DNA from: Pinus tabuliformis | Lineage: Eukaryota > Streptophyta > Pinopsida > Pinales > Pinaceae | Length of the DNA stretch: 64,000 bases | Reading direction: 5' to 3' | Assembly (NCBI GenBank): GCA_031772625.1 | Contig: CM062805.1 | Span: forward strand, 516,130,102-516,194,101 | Part shown: positions 52,542 to 63,493 of the stretch, in pieces | Layout: each line of letters opens with the position of its first letter | Position numbering within the stretch: position 1 is the stretch's first letter | The notes under the pieces: model-generated | The model's input: only the letters and a program-made list of their open reading frames with translations | Database searches by the model: none | What the model was told of the DNA's origin: nothing | Made by a program: the position numbers and the translations under genes

Positions 52542-52949
52542 AACACGTTACTATTTGAAAAGGAAAATGAATGCTTGTCATTCTTGTGGAGAACAACATG
52601 TACCGAGGTTTAAATATTTAAGATCGCCTTGAGTTCTGAAATTGAATTGTTCATATGATAACTTTAAGCGCTCAGTCTTAATATTAAATGGTCCTCTGAA
52701 CCGGTTTTACAGGTCGTAAATTTTTTCTAGATACACCACACCTTTAGGCATAATATTCCCTTTCACTAGACCAACTGCTTCCTACAAAGCCTTATCGTGC
52801 TCATCTTCCTCAATGGTCGCATCTTTAAACATGCTTGTGATGGCCATAAAATGAAGTATCTGTTGGTCGTCATTAAAAATGTGAAATTTAGTTACGTTGT
52901 CAGGTGCATACCACTTATATATAATTTCTACAGAAAAACCATTCTCAAA

Positions 52950-53517
52950 GGCGACATCCTAGCAGCTGCATTAGCTAATGTATCTACTGTGACATTTTCA
53001 TTCTAGGAACATAAATGATATTAAAAGTTTTAAACTGAGAGATGAGTTGCCATACCTCCTGTTGGTAGTTTTTAAAGCTTGGTGAAACAAAGTGGATAAT
53101 ATTTTGTACCTGGCAGGTAACAACCTCTGAGTCACCAATTACCTTGAGTATATCTACCTTAAGGTCAATGACTTTCTTTAATCCTATAACGAGTGCTTCA
53201 TATTCAACAATGTTATTTGTGCACTCAAACTCCTAAAGTCATGATAGAATATACTTCTTGTTGTGCGGGTCTGTGAGAACACAACTGACTCCAGAACCAT
53301 CCAGAGTTTTTGAACCATCGAAATATAGAGTCCAAATATCATTAGCTACTAAGCTAGTTCCTATACTATTACTACTATGTACATATATGTTACAAGATTC
53401 ATTAGCATCAATTGAAGTCAAAGGAAAGAAATCAAACTGTGTATCTAGTGGGACGGGTGATGACTGTGCTTGATAACACTCATGATCAATTTCCAAGAAA
53501 CAATTCCCGAAGATCAT
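52950..53517 (-). pseudogene. Element O additional RNase H upstream of reverse transcriptase
   Basis: The minus strand reads WTLYFDGSKTLDGSGVSCVL, then after a stop NNIVEYEALVIGLKKVIDL, LKVIGDSEVVTCQVQN, and a frameshifted VDTLANAAA. These hold the four acidic positions of a type I RNase H (FDGS, EYEAL, GDSE, DTLAN). It sits between protease (53514-54065) and reverse transcriptase, while the element's own gypsy RNase H follows the reverse transcriptase. A second, plant/archaeal-type RNase H is known in Tat-like elements. Confidence 0.75.
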
Positions 53518-54065
53518 GTTTGCAAATCTGACTCGCTCATTATGACCTTCAAGTGGTGTGTGGTATGTTTCATGTATGGTTCACTTTCTACTCGAATTTG
53601 GTCATTGCAGCCCCTGTATGGAAGCCATAAATGCATCGAGTCTGTTGAAAAATATCCTTGAAGTTTACTGGACCACTCTTTACTGAATAGTAAACCATTA
53701 ATACATTGTTGGACTCTATGGTTTGATGAGAGGCAAATAATAACGTTCTTGAGTTCACCAATTGCTTGGACTAGAGATATGTTTGGTTGAATGAGCCGTG
53801 CATCAGTTTTATCCCTTTTAGAATTATTTTTCTTAGAAAAAGATAATGGCATTACATTTACAAATGTACTCGAATCAACCAAACAATTATGGACATTATA
53901 ATTAAAAATTTCAAAAGTTAACAAAAATGGGGGGAAGAGAGTGTTAATATTTAAATTTACAACATTGACTATAGATTCAAGAATTCTAAGAGACTTACAA
54001 GAAACTTCTTGAGAAGTAAAATATTTTTCACTTGACGAAGTTTGTGAAAAGGCTTGGACAAGCAA
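53514..54065 (-). pseudogene. Element O protease region
   Basis: 183 open codons. The protease core reads NYNVHNCLVDSSTFVNVMPL, where the DSG triad has become DSS, then PNISLVQAIGELKNVIICLS. The C-terminal half (GLLFSKEWSSKLQGYFSTDS) leads into the extra RNase H. Probably inactive. Confidence 0.7.
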
Positions 54066-54101
54066 CTCACATTAGCCTGCTATCTTTGCGAGCTCAAAGA
54101 T

Positions 54102-55960
54102 TTAAATGCTAACATGAGTTATTTTCATGTCCTCAATGATATTATAATTAAAGCTTTCATTTCGAACAGGTGGTGCTATAGTGTCTAGAGGTGTAGCTTT
54201 GTTGGATACTTCCAAAGTGATAGAATTTCTTTTACTGTTGGTGGAAGTGTTCTTAGTAGTAGTATTCCCAGAATTATTCTGTTTGTTTTGAGTAGGATTA
54301 GTTGGTGGTAGTATCCTTATTAACAATTGTTTCTTCAACTGTTTTCTATTCAATTCATGTTCAGAAATGGGTCCTTTTCTCCTCAAATTATAATGACCAG
54401 TTGACTGCTAAGGAGGATCTTCACTTTTGAGTGGTTTGTCAATGCTTTTCTTGTCATATTGAAAATGATATCACAAGTATTGACTGAATACCTAATACAT
54501 AAGCTTTCTTCAGTCGTGGAAGGTTCATTTTTTCTTCTTCCTGCTCTGAACGCTCATATGCTAATAGAGCATAAAAAATATGTGCTGCTATGGAAATCAT
54601 GTTGTGGTTCCATTGTGGGCATGTCTTCTTCGAATGCCTCTCTTGATGGAAAGTGCAGTAGTTTTCCACATGCCTAAACCTTTGACATTTAGCACAACAT
54701 TTGAGCTTTAGGTAGTAAAAAAGGCTTAAAGGAATTGGTGCTGGTAGATGCCTCGCTTGAATTTTTCTTTAATTCTGATACTTCATTAGTGAGTAACTTT
54801 AATTATTTGGTCAAGCTTTCAATATCAAAAGAATATTTTTCTTTAGCTTTATTTGAAGAGGCTTGGTTTTTCTTACCAGCATCCTTGGTGTCTTTAGAGT
54901 CATCATCTTCGGTCGCTCCAATGGAGTGCAAGTCCTTCTCAACTACAATGGCTTTTGCAAAATTTAAATCCAAAGCCTCCTTTGCAACTCTCTTGACAAA
55001 GATGGAAATGTTTGTGGGAAAGGAAACTGTGTAATAATCCTTCATGATAGAATAGTGTGGTTGAACATCAGTGGGGAACTTGTTTAATATGCGAGTGAAC
55101 CTTTGATTGAAATAATTTACTTTTTCCTTATTATCCATATTGATGTTCTTGATTTCTTTCAATAGCATGGCAAGAGTTTTATCATCCACAAACTTTTCTA
55201 GGAACAATTTCTTAAACTCCCTCCAATTGCGAATTGAATTGGCTAGAAGACTATGATACCATATAAATTCTCTACCTTCTAAAGTGTACGGAAAGAGTCT
55301 ACAAGCAACATCATCAAAGCGTACCTCAAGAAGTATTCAATGCATGTAAAATTCATCTATATGGTCTTCAACTTTAGTTTTCTTGTCAAGATCAAACTTA
55401 GATAACAAATTCTCTAGATGTTTTGGAATTTTATGAAGATTTTTTGGAAGAGTGAGTGGCCCTTAGGCCATCCAATCCAAGTCTTGATCAACCATATCTT
55501 CTCCTTCTTGTTATGAGTCAGAAGAGTCTTTTCCTTCACCATTCAAATCCTAGTTATGACCAGACCGCTCTTCATCAGAAAATTGAAAATATCCCTCATC
55601 ACTTTCTTCCCCAATAGGTGGAAGGTCCCCTTGTTAAACTATCTCTTCCGAGGGTTTTCTAACAAGGATGGAAAAAACCTAATCTTCCATTGATGAAACC
55701 AATACACTAGTGTGAGTTCTTTCTTTTTGTTTCAGAGTATGAGGAAGATTCTGAGCAATAGGGAGTAATCCAAGAGCTTTCACAAAATTATGTATAATGG
55801 GCTTGATTTTCTGGAGTTGATTGTAAGTAAATTCAAAATTCTGTCCCCAACCTAGGTGAGAAGATTCTACAATTTCAGGAATAGGATATGGAGTAGAACT
55901 CGTATCGTTATTACCTTGTACAAATACTTTATTGTTAGGGTGAGATGAATTATCAACCAT
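54102..55960 (-). pseudogene. Element O gag
   Basis: Broken gag on minus. The first frame, 55679-55960, begins MVDNSSHPNNKVF 13 bp after the primer site. A gap with stops follows (55207-55679), then 54803-55207 with the gag core (NYFNQRFTRILNKFPTDVQP). At 54454-54669 there is a CTFHQERHSKKTCPQWN knuckle of the C-H-H-C type, and 54102-54386 is a Lys/Asn/Thr-rich tail. Inactive. Confidence 0.75.
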
Positions 55961-55973
55961 AAAAAGTTGGCTT

Positions 55974-55990
55974 CCCTCCTTCTAGCACCA
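55974..55990 (-). other. Primer binding site of O
   Basis: On minus TGGTGCTAGAAGGAGGG, three bases after the 5' LTR. It begins with the TGG that pairs with a tRNA CCA end. I cannot name the tRNA with confidence. Confidence 0.6.
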
Positions 55991-55993
55991 TAA

Positions 55994-58271
55994 TGTTGAC
56001 GATGTTGGATCCCACCAACATACAAGGGATTTCCCCGATATGAAGTCCCAACTAGACCTCACACTATTTGGTATAGGAGTCCCATCGAAAATTATGGCCT
56101 AATTTCCATTAACTTAAAGATTTTCCTTGGATTGAGCAGTTAGCATGAGAGAGTAGTATGCATATACTTTTGAACAAGCAAGAGAGTACACCTTGTGAAG
56201 TGTTCAATTGTAAACGTATCAAGGTTCTTCCACTGTAGGGAAAAAAAGTGAGTCTCTAAAATAAGATTAATTGTATTAATCTAGTAAAGACTCACACAAA
56301 TAATATGAAGAATCGTTAATCATCAAGAAGAACAATTTACATAGATGTCATGATCATTATAACAATCACAACACATTTCCAACAAGTTGAGCACCGAAGC
56401 CACCGAAATAGTTAAATTTTTTTAGTACATATGTAAGCCAAAACAAACCACAAACATTTGAATAATAATCTCAAAACGTCCACGATCTATGCACAAAATG
56501 TGCTAGCCAAAACAACTTCAAGTATTAAGAAAAGGTTCCAAGATACATGAGTACAATGAACACCACTAGCTCCAAAAGTGGAGCGTTATAAACACTACTT
56601 GCTCTCCAAAAGAACTATCTCTATCTCTCTAATGCCTTGTGCGAGAAGCCAAGGTAAAACATTGTTTTCTTGAGAAATGATGCTTCTTTTATAACTAGAG
56701 GCATGACCTTTCATATCCTCATGGTTCTCGAGTTTCTCATATGAACTTTCAACTTCTTATGACCTTTTTTCTTCTATACAACTCTTGGACTAATAAATGA
56801 CTCTTGAACTTATTCATTACTTTTAGAATTACATGTATCTTTTGGACTTCTTCATATGGCTCTTTTGTCCATACATGAGTCTCGGACTTCTACATTTTGT
56901 CTTTACAATATTTACATAGCTACATCATCATTTCCATATCATCATGGGGTAGCAACATGTAAGTCACTAACATTGATGACTTGGACTCATAGTGACTGAT
57001 GACATGGACTTTCTTGAGAGGTGACAATGTTGCCACTTGTATCTTCGATCTTGCATGTAAATTTCACGTTGGTGTTGTCTTTACCCTCCAAAGAGTGTCA
57101 GATCACACAAAGTCTTTATGAGATACTTTGATCATCAAGATTCCAATGTTCTTCATCTTGTTTCATTATGTGTTCTTCAATCTCATATACTCCCTTTGAA
57201 AGATCTCCTCATGCATCCTTTCCATGTTGTTCTGGAACACCTGCAACTAAGATCACTCATGGAAAGCAAACATCAATTTGAAAACCTCCTATTCTAACAT
57301 GTTTCATGTAAATTTTCTGATCATGGTTCATCAGTGTGCTCAGGAAGAGAGGAGAAAGCTTTTTGGGCACAGGGCACACTGTCAAGGGACAAGGGTTGAG
57401 TGCTTGAGGCTTGTGGATGCATTGTGTGTTCAATTGAGAAGAACAAGCTTGAGGGAGGGCATAGGGCATAGGATGAAGGATGAAGGGGGATAAATTATGG
57501 TTGTTGTTGTTCCATGCACTCAACTTGAAAGTCTAAGTCGTAAGGAGGGTGTAGGGACAGTGTGAAGGCTGAAGGAAGATCTATGTTCAATTTTGATGCA
57601 CCATGTGCTTAATTGAGGGCTTAGTGAGGGCGTAGAGTGCATCCCGAAGAAGGAAGGATTGACTGTTGCTTGATGATGCGCCATGTGCTTCAGAAGTAAG
57701 AGGCTTGCTTTAGGGCATAATTCGAAAAGGGAAGGAGAGGATGTTGCTTCAGATTGCGCTATGTGCTTTTGGGAGGGTGTAGGCACATTTTGAACAAGGA
57801 AGGGGTCCTGAATCAGCCTTAAGAGTGCGTTGTATGCCCTCTTAGCTTTAGTGGGCCAAAAACTAAATTTTCCAAGTCTAAACGATAAGGCAAGGGGAAA
57901 ACAAAACGAGCTATGCGTAAAAGCAAGTGCGACACATACCAACTCATCAGTAAAACTTAGGCAAGATCAAATACTGAGAAATACACATCAAAATGCTAGT
58001 TTACAAACACTCTCCAAGTACAATAGACAAAGTGTGTGCGACTATGACCAAAAGTGTCGTTTTATGGCTAACCAATTTGTTATAATCATGAAGTACACCA
58101 TAGATGTTCTAAACAATGCGATGACACTTAGGAATGAACAAGAACACTTGAAACATGTAAAATGACATGAAGCGATACTTCACGAGCAAAGCGATACTTG
58201 ATACGATAGTTAGGTCGGCTCCAAAATTTGAATGTAGTGAAATTTTCGAGGGTGTTGTGGCAGCCACAACA
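55994..58271 (-). repeat. 5' LTR of element O (2278 bp)
   Basis: Plus-strand ends TGTTGACGATG and GGCAGCCACAACA. Collinear with 11803-14643 without the foldback. The short ORFs inside it (57278-57493, 57520-57942, 57830-58165) are not genes. Confidence 0.88.
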
Positions 58272-58276
58272 GGTTC
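58272..58276. repeat. Target site duplication of element O, right copy
   Basis: GGTTC. Confidence 0.85.
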
Positions 58277-60421
58277 CTATACTTTTGGAGATGAACCTCG
58301 CTGAAGTTAGGACATGTGAATGGTCCTAAAATCAATTTCAAATGAGTAAACTTGGCATATTTTCTATAATTGCATGCAGGACACACTTTACAAGTTTGCT
58401 CTTGGAAGTAGGCCACAAATAAACATTTTTTGTGAAAGTTACCATAAATTTCACTTAACACATCAAAATTTGGCCAGACTAAGGGAATTGTAGAGAAGGC
58501 ATATTAGAGTGCTATAGGACAACGTTTTAGATTCAGGAGCGCTATAGTCATCTTCAAACCATCATTTGAGACCATTTCCAATTCAAAGAAAAAAATCAAC
58601 TTGTAGCATATTTGAGTTTTTTTAGAACCACTGAGCTTTAGAGCTAGGTTGTAAAGTTTGTGGTCTTCCTTAAACCACCATTTAGTAGAAAACATCATCT
58701 TTTGCTAGGCATTTGTTTGGGGTCACCCAAAACCCTAAAATTCAAAGTGCACATTTAGCTATTGACAACTATCCACTTCCAATTTCGACTCTCTTCTGAG
58801 ACTCACATACACCCCTTTAGATTGACGAGAGAATGTTGAAAACATAACCAGTTAGGGTTATGATTTTATTCGTTTGAGGGAATATAAAAAAAAGGAATAT
58901 AAATTATGGTCAAAGACCCAAAAGACCTCTTGAAAAATGAATCAAAGATCATACATTATGTAGTTATATGTGTATTTTATTTAAATGAAAATGTATTTCA
59001 TGCTTTTCTCTTATTATCACATGTTTAACACTTTCAAGTACTTTGTAGGTAAATGATCGTGATAATAAGTCTAAATGTTTTGACTTTTAGTTTACAAGCA
59101 GATTTTTAATCAATTTCACCTCAATTCTTTACTGTCAAACAAGATTTTCAAGAACCTGAATCTATTTCCATGTTTAGAAAAAAGAAGAGGTCATAATTTT
59201 GCGTTGAAAATAATAGAAATTCTGGCAAAATTTTGATAGAATCTCACTGATTTTTTATGGAAATTCAAGTTAATGCTAAAAAATTCATGATAATGCTAAA
59301 TCTATTTCCACCATCAAAAACTTAAACACTCCAATAATCAATTTTTTTCAAAATTTCTGAGCTATTGAAAAATTTAAGAATGTAAGTTGGTGAACAAGTC
59401 TATGAAGTCAAATATCTAGACTCCACTAACCAGATTCGATTCGAGTCTTAGAAAAATAAGGTAAGTTCCAAGAAGTTAAAACGTTTATACTGCACCACAT
59501 GCCTATGGGTAGTTAACTATTTCTGAAAATTGATGCAACCTGTCATTTACCGGGTTTTCGGCAATGTACGGATAAAACAATCCTTGAAAGTCAGAGCGAT
59601 TGCCACTTCTGCAATGAAGAGAAAGAAAGGCACCATAAAAATCTCCTAGAGTAGAGTACAGTACACCCATTGATATGCAGACATCCTCGTCCTGCATCAT
59701 CGGCCACAATCACCCCATGCACAAAATTGTGTCTCATCACTTTAAGGTTCAATTGAACTGGCGAGATTCTATCTCATCACTTTAGGGCTCAATTGAACGG
59801 GCTAGGATCACAGAAGAAAATATGACTTGAGAACTTATTCCAGTCTTTTAGCCATAGAAGCCATTTTCAATATAAGTTTTGGATTTTTATTTTAACGTAT
59901 GTATGTAATAGTATTTATGTAGATTGTAAATTTCTGGAATATTAAGAAAATATTTTACCGTTTTTTTTTTCAAATTTGGGATAATAAAGGTAGATGGTAA
60001 TTTCATGATTATTTGAACATTTGGGTACGATTTTTTGAAGCGTTTCTGATGGTTTTTCTGGTCTAATTTCTTTAAAATCTGGCAAAGAATTTATTGAAAT
60101 TACAAGTTTGATGGGTTATCTCTATACGATCCTAGTCCCCTAAAAATTTTTCAGAGTGCTGAATCCATATATACAATCAAAAAATCAATTTAAATAACAC
60201 CAGCACCAAGTTCAAAAAATCAGACTAAAAACAACTCCTTTAAACATCAATATATATCTATTGAACTGTGTATTATCATTATTGTTTAAGGAACAAACAA
60301 AGATATGGAAAACTCTACTTCACAATCATAAGTTTACTCTAATGAATAAACATTATAAACAACCGAATAAGCTTAAAATTACAAGAATTCAATTCAATTT
60401 TTGTGGGAGAGAGAAAGGTAC
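58277..60421. other. Host non-coding DNA, possible first intron
   Basis: Starts with the continuing host tandem repeat (58277 to about 58460). A 41-bp near-duplicate is at 59731-59810 (TCTCATCACTTTA(A/G)G(G/T)). No coding block continuing the exon at 60422-60586 was found on minus. If that exon is real, this is the beginning of its intron. Confidence 0.5.
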
Positions 60422-60586
60422 TGCAATGGTGAAGCCTCGGAAAACGTCCAAAGTGGCAACTCTGCTCTTGGTTTCATTCGTGGGTATTGCTGGAGTAGTT
60501 TGCCCATCTTGAATATCGATAACATTGCTGCTCTCCGTTGTTGATTGCTGCTGCTGATGCTGCTCTCCGTTGTTGAGATGCTGCAT
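60422..60586 (-). CDS. Probable exon 1 of a heparan-alpha-glucosaminide N-acetyltransferase-like gene
   Basis: 55 codons from ATG (60584-60586) to a splice donor: GCA is followed by GTACCTTTC (GT at 60420-60421), phase 0. Residues 1-40 are Gln/Ser/Thr-rich and cytosolic-looking with a QQQQ run. Residues 42-55, RVATLDVFRGFTIA, match the start of the first membrane segment in plant HGSNAT-like proteins (usual form RVASLDVFRGLTVAL), a multi-pass membrane family of uncertain role in plants. Reading through the donor gives a stop ten residues later, as expected of intron. The rest of the gene would lie at lower coordinates but no second exon was found, so a truncated copy is also possible. Confidence 0.65.
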
Positions 60587-60991
60587 CTTCCTCTCTTTCC
60601 AACTTACAGGAAGACGACTACACTAACACAATAATCATACAAGTCTTAAAATCTTGGACAGCATTCCACTAATACATAGTGCAACACCTGTCAGATCACA
60701 TGGCGCATAAAGGATTAGAGTGGCCTGAGGATACCTTTCCTGGAACTCTCAAATCACATGGTACGTTATGGATGGAGTGCTTTTAAGTATACTTTTCATT
60801 GAAGATATTTTTTTGGTTAGGTTTTTTTTTTTTTTTTCCAACGTAAGCCTGATAAGATGGGTTGACTTTTTATTTTTTTAATTAATGATTTAGATTATTT
60901 TTAAGGAATATGTTTAGTGTATGTTTTGTTTGAATGTTTATTAATGATTGTAATGTTTTAGAGAGTTTGTTAAGTTGATAAATTTAAATTG
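60587..60991 (-). other. Region upstream of exon 1 (possible promoter and 5' UTR)
   Basis: Purine-rich GGAAAGAGAGGAAG directly precedes the ATG on minus. No convincing TATA box stands out. An A run on minus lies at about 60823-60838. Confidence 0.4.
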
Positions 60992-61310
60992 GTGCCACTA
61001 ATTTTTTAGGGATTTGAAATTATTCCAATTCTAATAAGTTCATATTTTAATTAGATGAACAAATTAATCTATAAAAAAATTTTTATTTAGCAAAATGGTT
61101 CATTTTACAATAAGGTGTAATTTTTTTTCAAGTTAAATTAGATTTGTGCCACATGGCTCTTCACCAACTAATTTCCTAGCGATTTAAGATTATTCCAATT
61201 CTAATAAGTTCATATTCTAATTAGATGAAGAAACTAATACATAAACAAATTTTATTTAGTAAAATGATCCATTTTACAAGAAGATGTGTATTTTTTTTCA
61301 AGTTAAAGTT
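60992..61310. repeat. Tandem duplication, 170-bp unit, two copies
   Basis: The segment TATTCCAATTCTAATAAGTT starts at 61021 and again at 61191, with matching flanks (ATTAGATGAA, TTTATTTAG, CATTTTACAA, TTTTTTTTCAAGTTAAA). Function unknown. Confidence 0.8.
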
Positions 61311-61659
61311 GACCCATAACCTTTTTATACATGGTTAATAAGGTAAATGTGTGCATTGGTAAGACATTCTTCTTGCAAAAGTCTTTTCTGCTATATTTAT
61401 AAAGTCTTCGACTATATCGACTACAATAATATTTTTAATAAGATTTTATTGATTTAAAATTGTGAAAAACAAAAATCATATTAAATTATTAATTAGCATT
61501 TTTAATATAATTTTACTAATTTAAAATTATGAAATAACAGAGATCATATTAAATCATTAATATCATATTACATGCTCTATTAAAAGTTAAAGTAAGTCAC
61601 CTTAAGTGATCAAGATCATATCACATGATAAATTGAGGAAATGTTGACCCTTTCCATGG

Positions 61660-61835
61660 TCTAGATGATGATTATCACTGATATTTGTTATGATTATATG
61701 ATTTTTTAAAATTAAGATTCTTATTATCAACCGATATTTGCTATGATGATTATCATTGATATTTGGTATGATTATATGATTTTTTAAAATTAAGATTCTT
61801 ATTATCAACTGATATTTGCTATGATTATATGGGTT
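61660..61835. repeat. Tandem duplication, 78-bp unit, two copies
   Basis: TGATTATATGATTTTTTAAA begins at 61691 and 61769, with GATTATCA(C/T)TGATATTTG before it and TTATTATCAA(C) after. AT-rich. Confidence 0.8.
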
Positions 61836-61960
61836 GTTTTGTTTTGTTTTTTTAAAGATTATTATTATTATGAAGGTCGGTTATGGTTATTATATGGTTT
61901 ATTAAAAATTAATCTAAATATTGATTATATGGTTTTTTTGAAAATTAATATTATTATTAT

Positions 61961-62918
61961 TGTGGAATATATAATTAATTAATTAAGTTGAGTGGGCTTA
62001 ATGTTAAGTTTCTTCTCCCAACGAAACTAACTGTAGTAATTTCTGGAAACCAACTACAGTCATTTCCTTAGATTATGGAAACCAACTGCAGTGATTTCCT
62101 TAAATTACGGAAATCGACAGTTAATTAATTTCTTGTTGAGAGCTTTTGGAGTGGTCCATTTCTCTTTCTGCAGTTCTCTACCATGATCTGCGGAACACTT
62201 GACACATAGCCAACAGAAGCTTGATGGAAACTTGGCTATATATACTTCTGTTTGGTCCCCAAGCTCACTAACTCAATCCCCTTCAGTCTTACACCATCAA
62301 GTTAGAGTGAGCAGAGCTTGGAAGAGCCACACCGATGAGAGATTTTGGGTGAATTCTTTTTCTTTCTGCTTGCGTGAGGATTGTGTTACGATATTTACCT
62401 TCATGGCTGTCTACGTATCAGGAGCTTCAATGTGTTGTTAGGTTTTGGGTCTTTATAAACATTGCCCACAGCAGGTGCTAAGATTTGGGTGTGTTGTCTG
62501 CTCGAGTCCTTACGGCGAGCATACACATGTTATTGCGTAAAATATTACCTTGTGACAGACCTCTTGTTTAGTCTTTTACATTTTGGTGAAGAACCCATCT
62601 CCGTATGTAATAGGTTTTGATTGCAAAATGGGGCATCTGATACAGAGATATTTTGAGCAATCGAGACGGAATTCCATTGGCTTGTATAGTGGAGAAAGAG
62701 AGTATCGTTGGAGCAGGTCCGTAGATAATTTGGGAAGTCACAATTGCATAGTGTATGATATACCAAATTTGTAAAATCTGCCAATCTATGACTGTTTCTG
62801 CTCAACACTGAATTGGAGCTCGTGGGCTACGTGGAAAACAAAAGGAGTAGCATCAATGGCCGGAGGTATTATTTATTGGGCATTAAAGTTTTCGATTCTT
62901 TAAGTATTTTATTCCGCA
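61961..62918 (+). repeat. Probable LTR of an unpaired retrotransposon
   Basis: Ends TGTGGAATA and TATTCCGCA form a near-perfect short inverted repeat, as LTR ends do, and a TGGTATCAGAG primer site (62939-62949) follows 20 bp later. A TATA box (CTATATATA, 62236-62244) lies inside. No partner LTR or gag is in the window; the element may be truncated by G2 at 63494 or continue beyond the window. The family is not assigned. A 35-bp motif (TTTCCTTA...GGAAACCAACTGCAG type) repeats about three times at 62034-62118. Confidence 0.55.
62236..62244 (+). promoter_or_regulatory. TATA box in the unpaired LTR
   Basis: CTATATATA in the middle of the putative LTR. Confidence 0.45.
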
Positions 62919-63493
62919 TTATAGAATCATTATAGAATTGGTATCAGAGAATTTTTTTAGCTCTGCCTTGGTGTTTATGGACATGTTCTGTTTGGCTAAA
63001 TGTCAAATTTTGAGAATTTATGAATTAAGGCAATTTATTTGGAAATATGTCTACTTTTTTCCCAATTTTTATGCTTATAATATTTATTTAGTTTAATTTG
63101 GAAAATTGTTTTGCAAATTTATTAATTATGCTCATATTTTATTTGCATGAATTGATTATTTCTGCTCTAATTAATACATGCTATTTTGGATGAGTATACA
63201 AGACCCATCGTTGAATGTTATGCATGAATATTATAGTTTTATTTATGCAATTTATAATGATTGTCATATCAAGTTAATTTTTATGCATAAAAGAAATAAT
63301 GTCTAAGTGATCCATATAATTTTTATTTGATTAGAGAATAGCCACAACATCTCTAATTAAATAATATTATATATTATGATTGATTAGGATCACATAAAGA
63401 ATATGTAGACATTAATTGTAATTAATTATACTAAATATAATAAATTTTATTCCACATGAATTTTTATTATATTTATGTAATTAATTAGCATAA
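62919..63493 (+). other. AT-rich stretch after the unpaired LTR
   Basis: It holds the primer site at 62939-62949 and then AT-rich DNA without an ORF. It ends in CATAA, the probable target site of the next element. Confidence 0.5.

Larger units (their letters stand above)
11803..58271 (-). mobile_element. Element O: old Ty3/gypsy LTR retrotransposon, host of the nested stack
   Basis: A minus-strand gypsy element flanked by GGTTC duplications. The 5' LTR is 55994-58271 and the 3' LTR 11803-14643. From 5' to 3' on the minus strand: primer site, gag (54102-55960), protease (53514-54065), an extra RNase H (about 52950-53517), reverse transcriptase and RNase H (51149-52541), then integrase in two pieces (24567-24793 and 18199-19264). 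Integrase is split by G, and the junction between RNase H and integrase by A. Removing G, A and the foldback leaves about 14.3 kb, of which about 2.6 kb is a tandem duplication of the 3' end. All genes carry stops or frameshifts, so it is inactive. The protein sequence fits the Tat-like branch of plant gypsy elements; that placement is inference. Confidence 0.88.

Noticed and set aside
57520-57942. 140-codon minus-strand ORF
   Set aside because: Lies inside O's 5' LTR; the equivalent region of the 3' LTR is interrupted, so no conserved frame exists.
59503-59709. Second exon of the HGSNAT-like gene
   Set aside because: The 68-codon minus ORF lacks the expected Asp-Asp-Ala-Gly-Gly and membrane-segment pattern and has no fitting splice acceptor.
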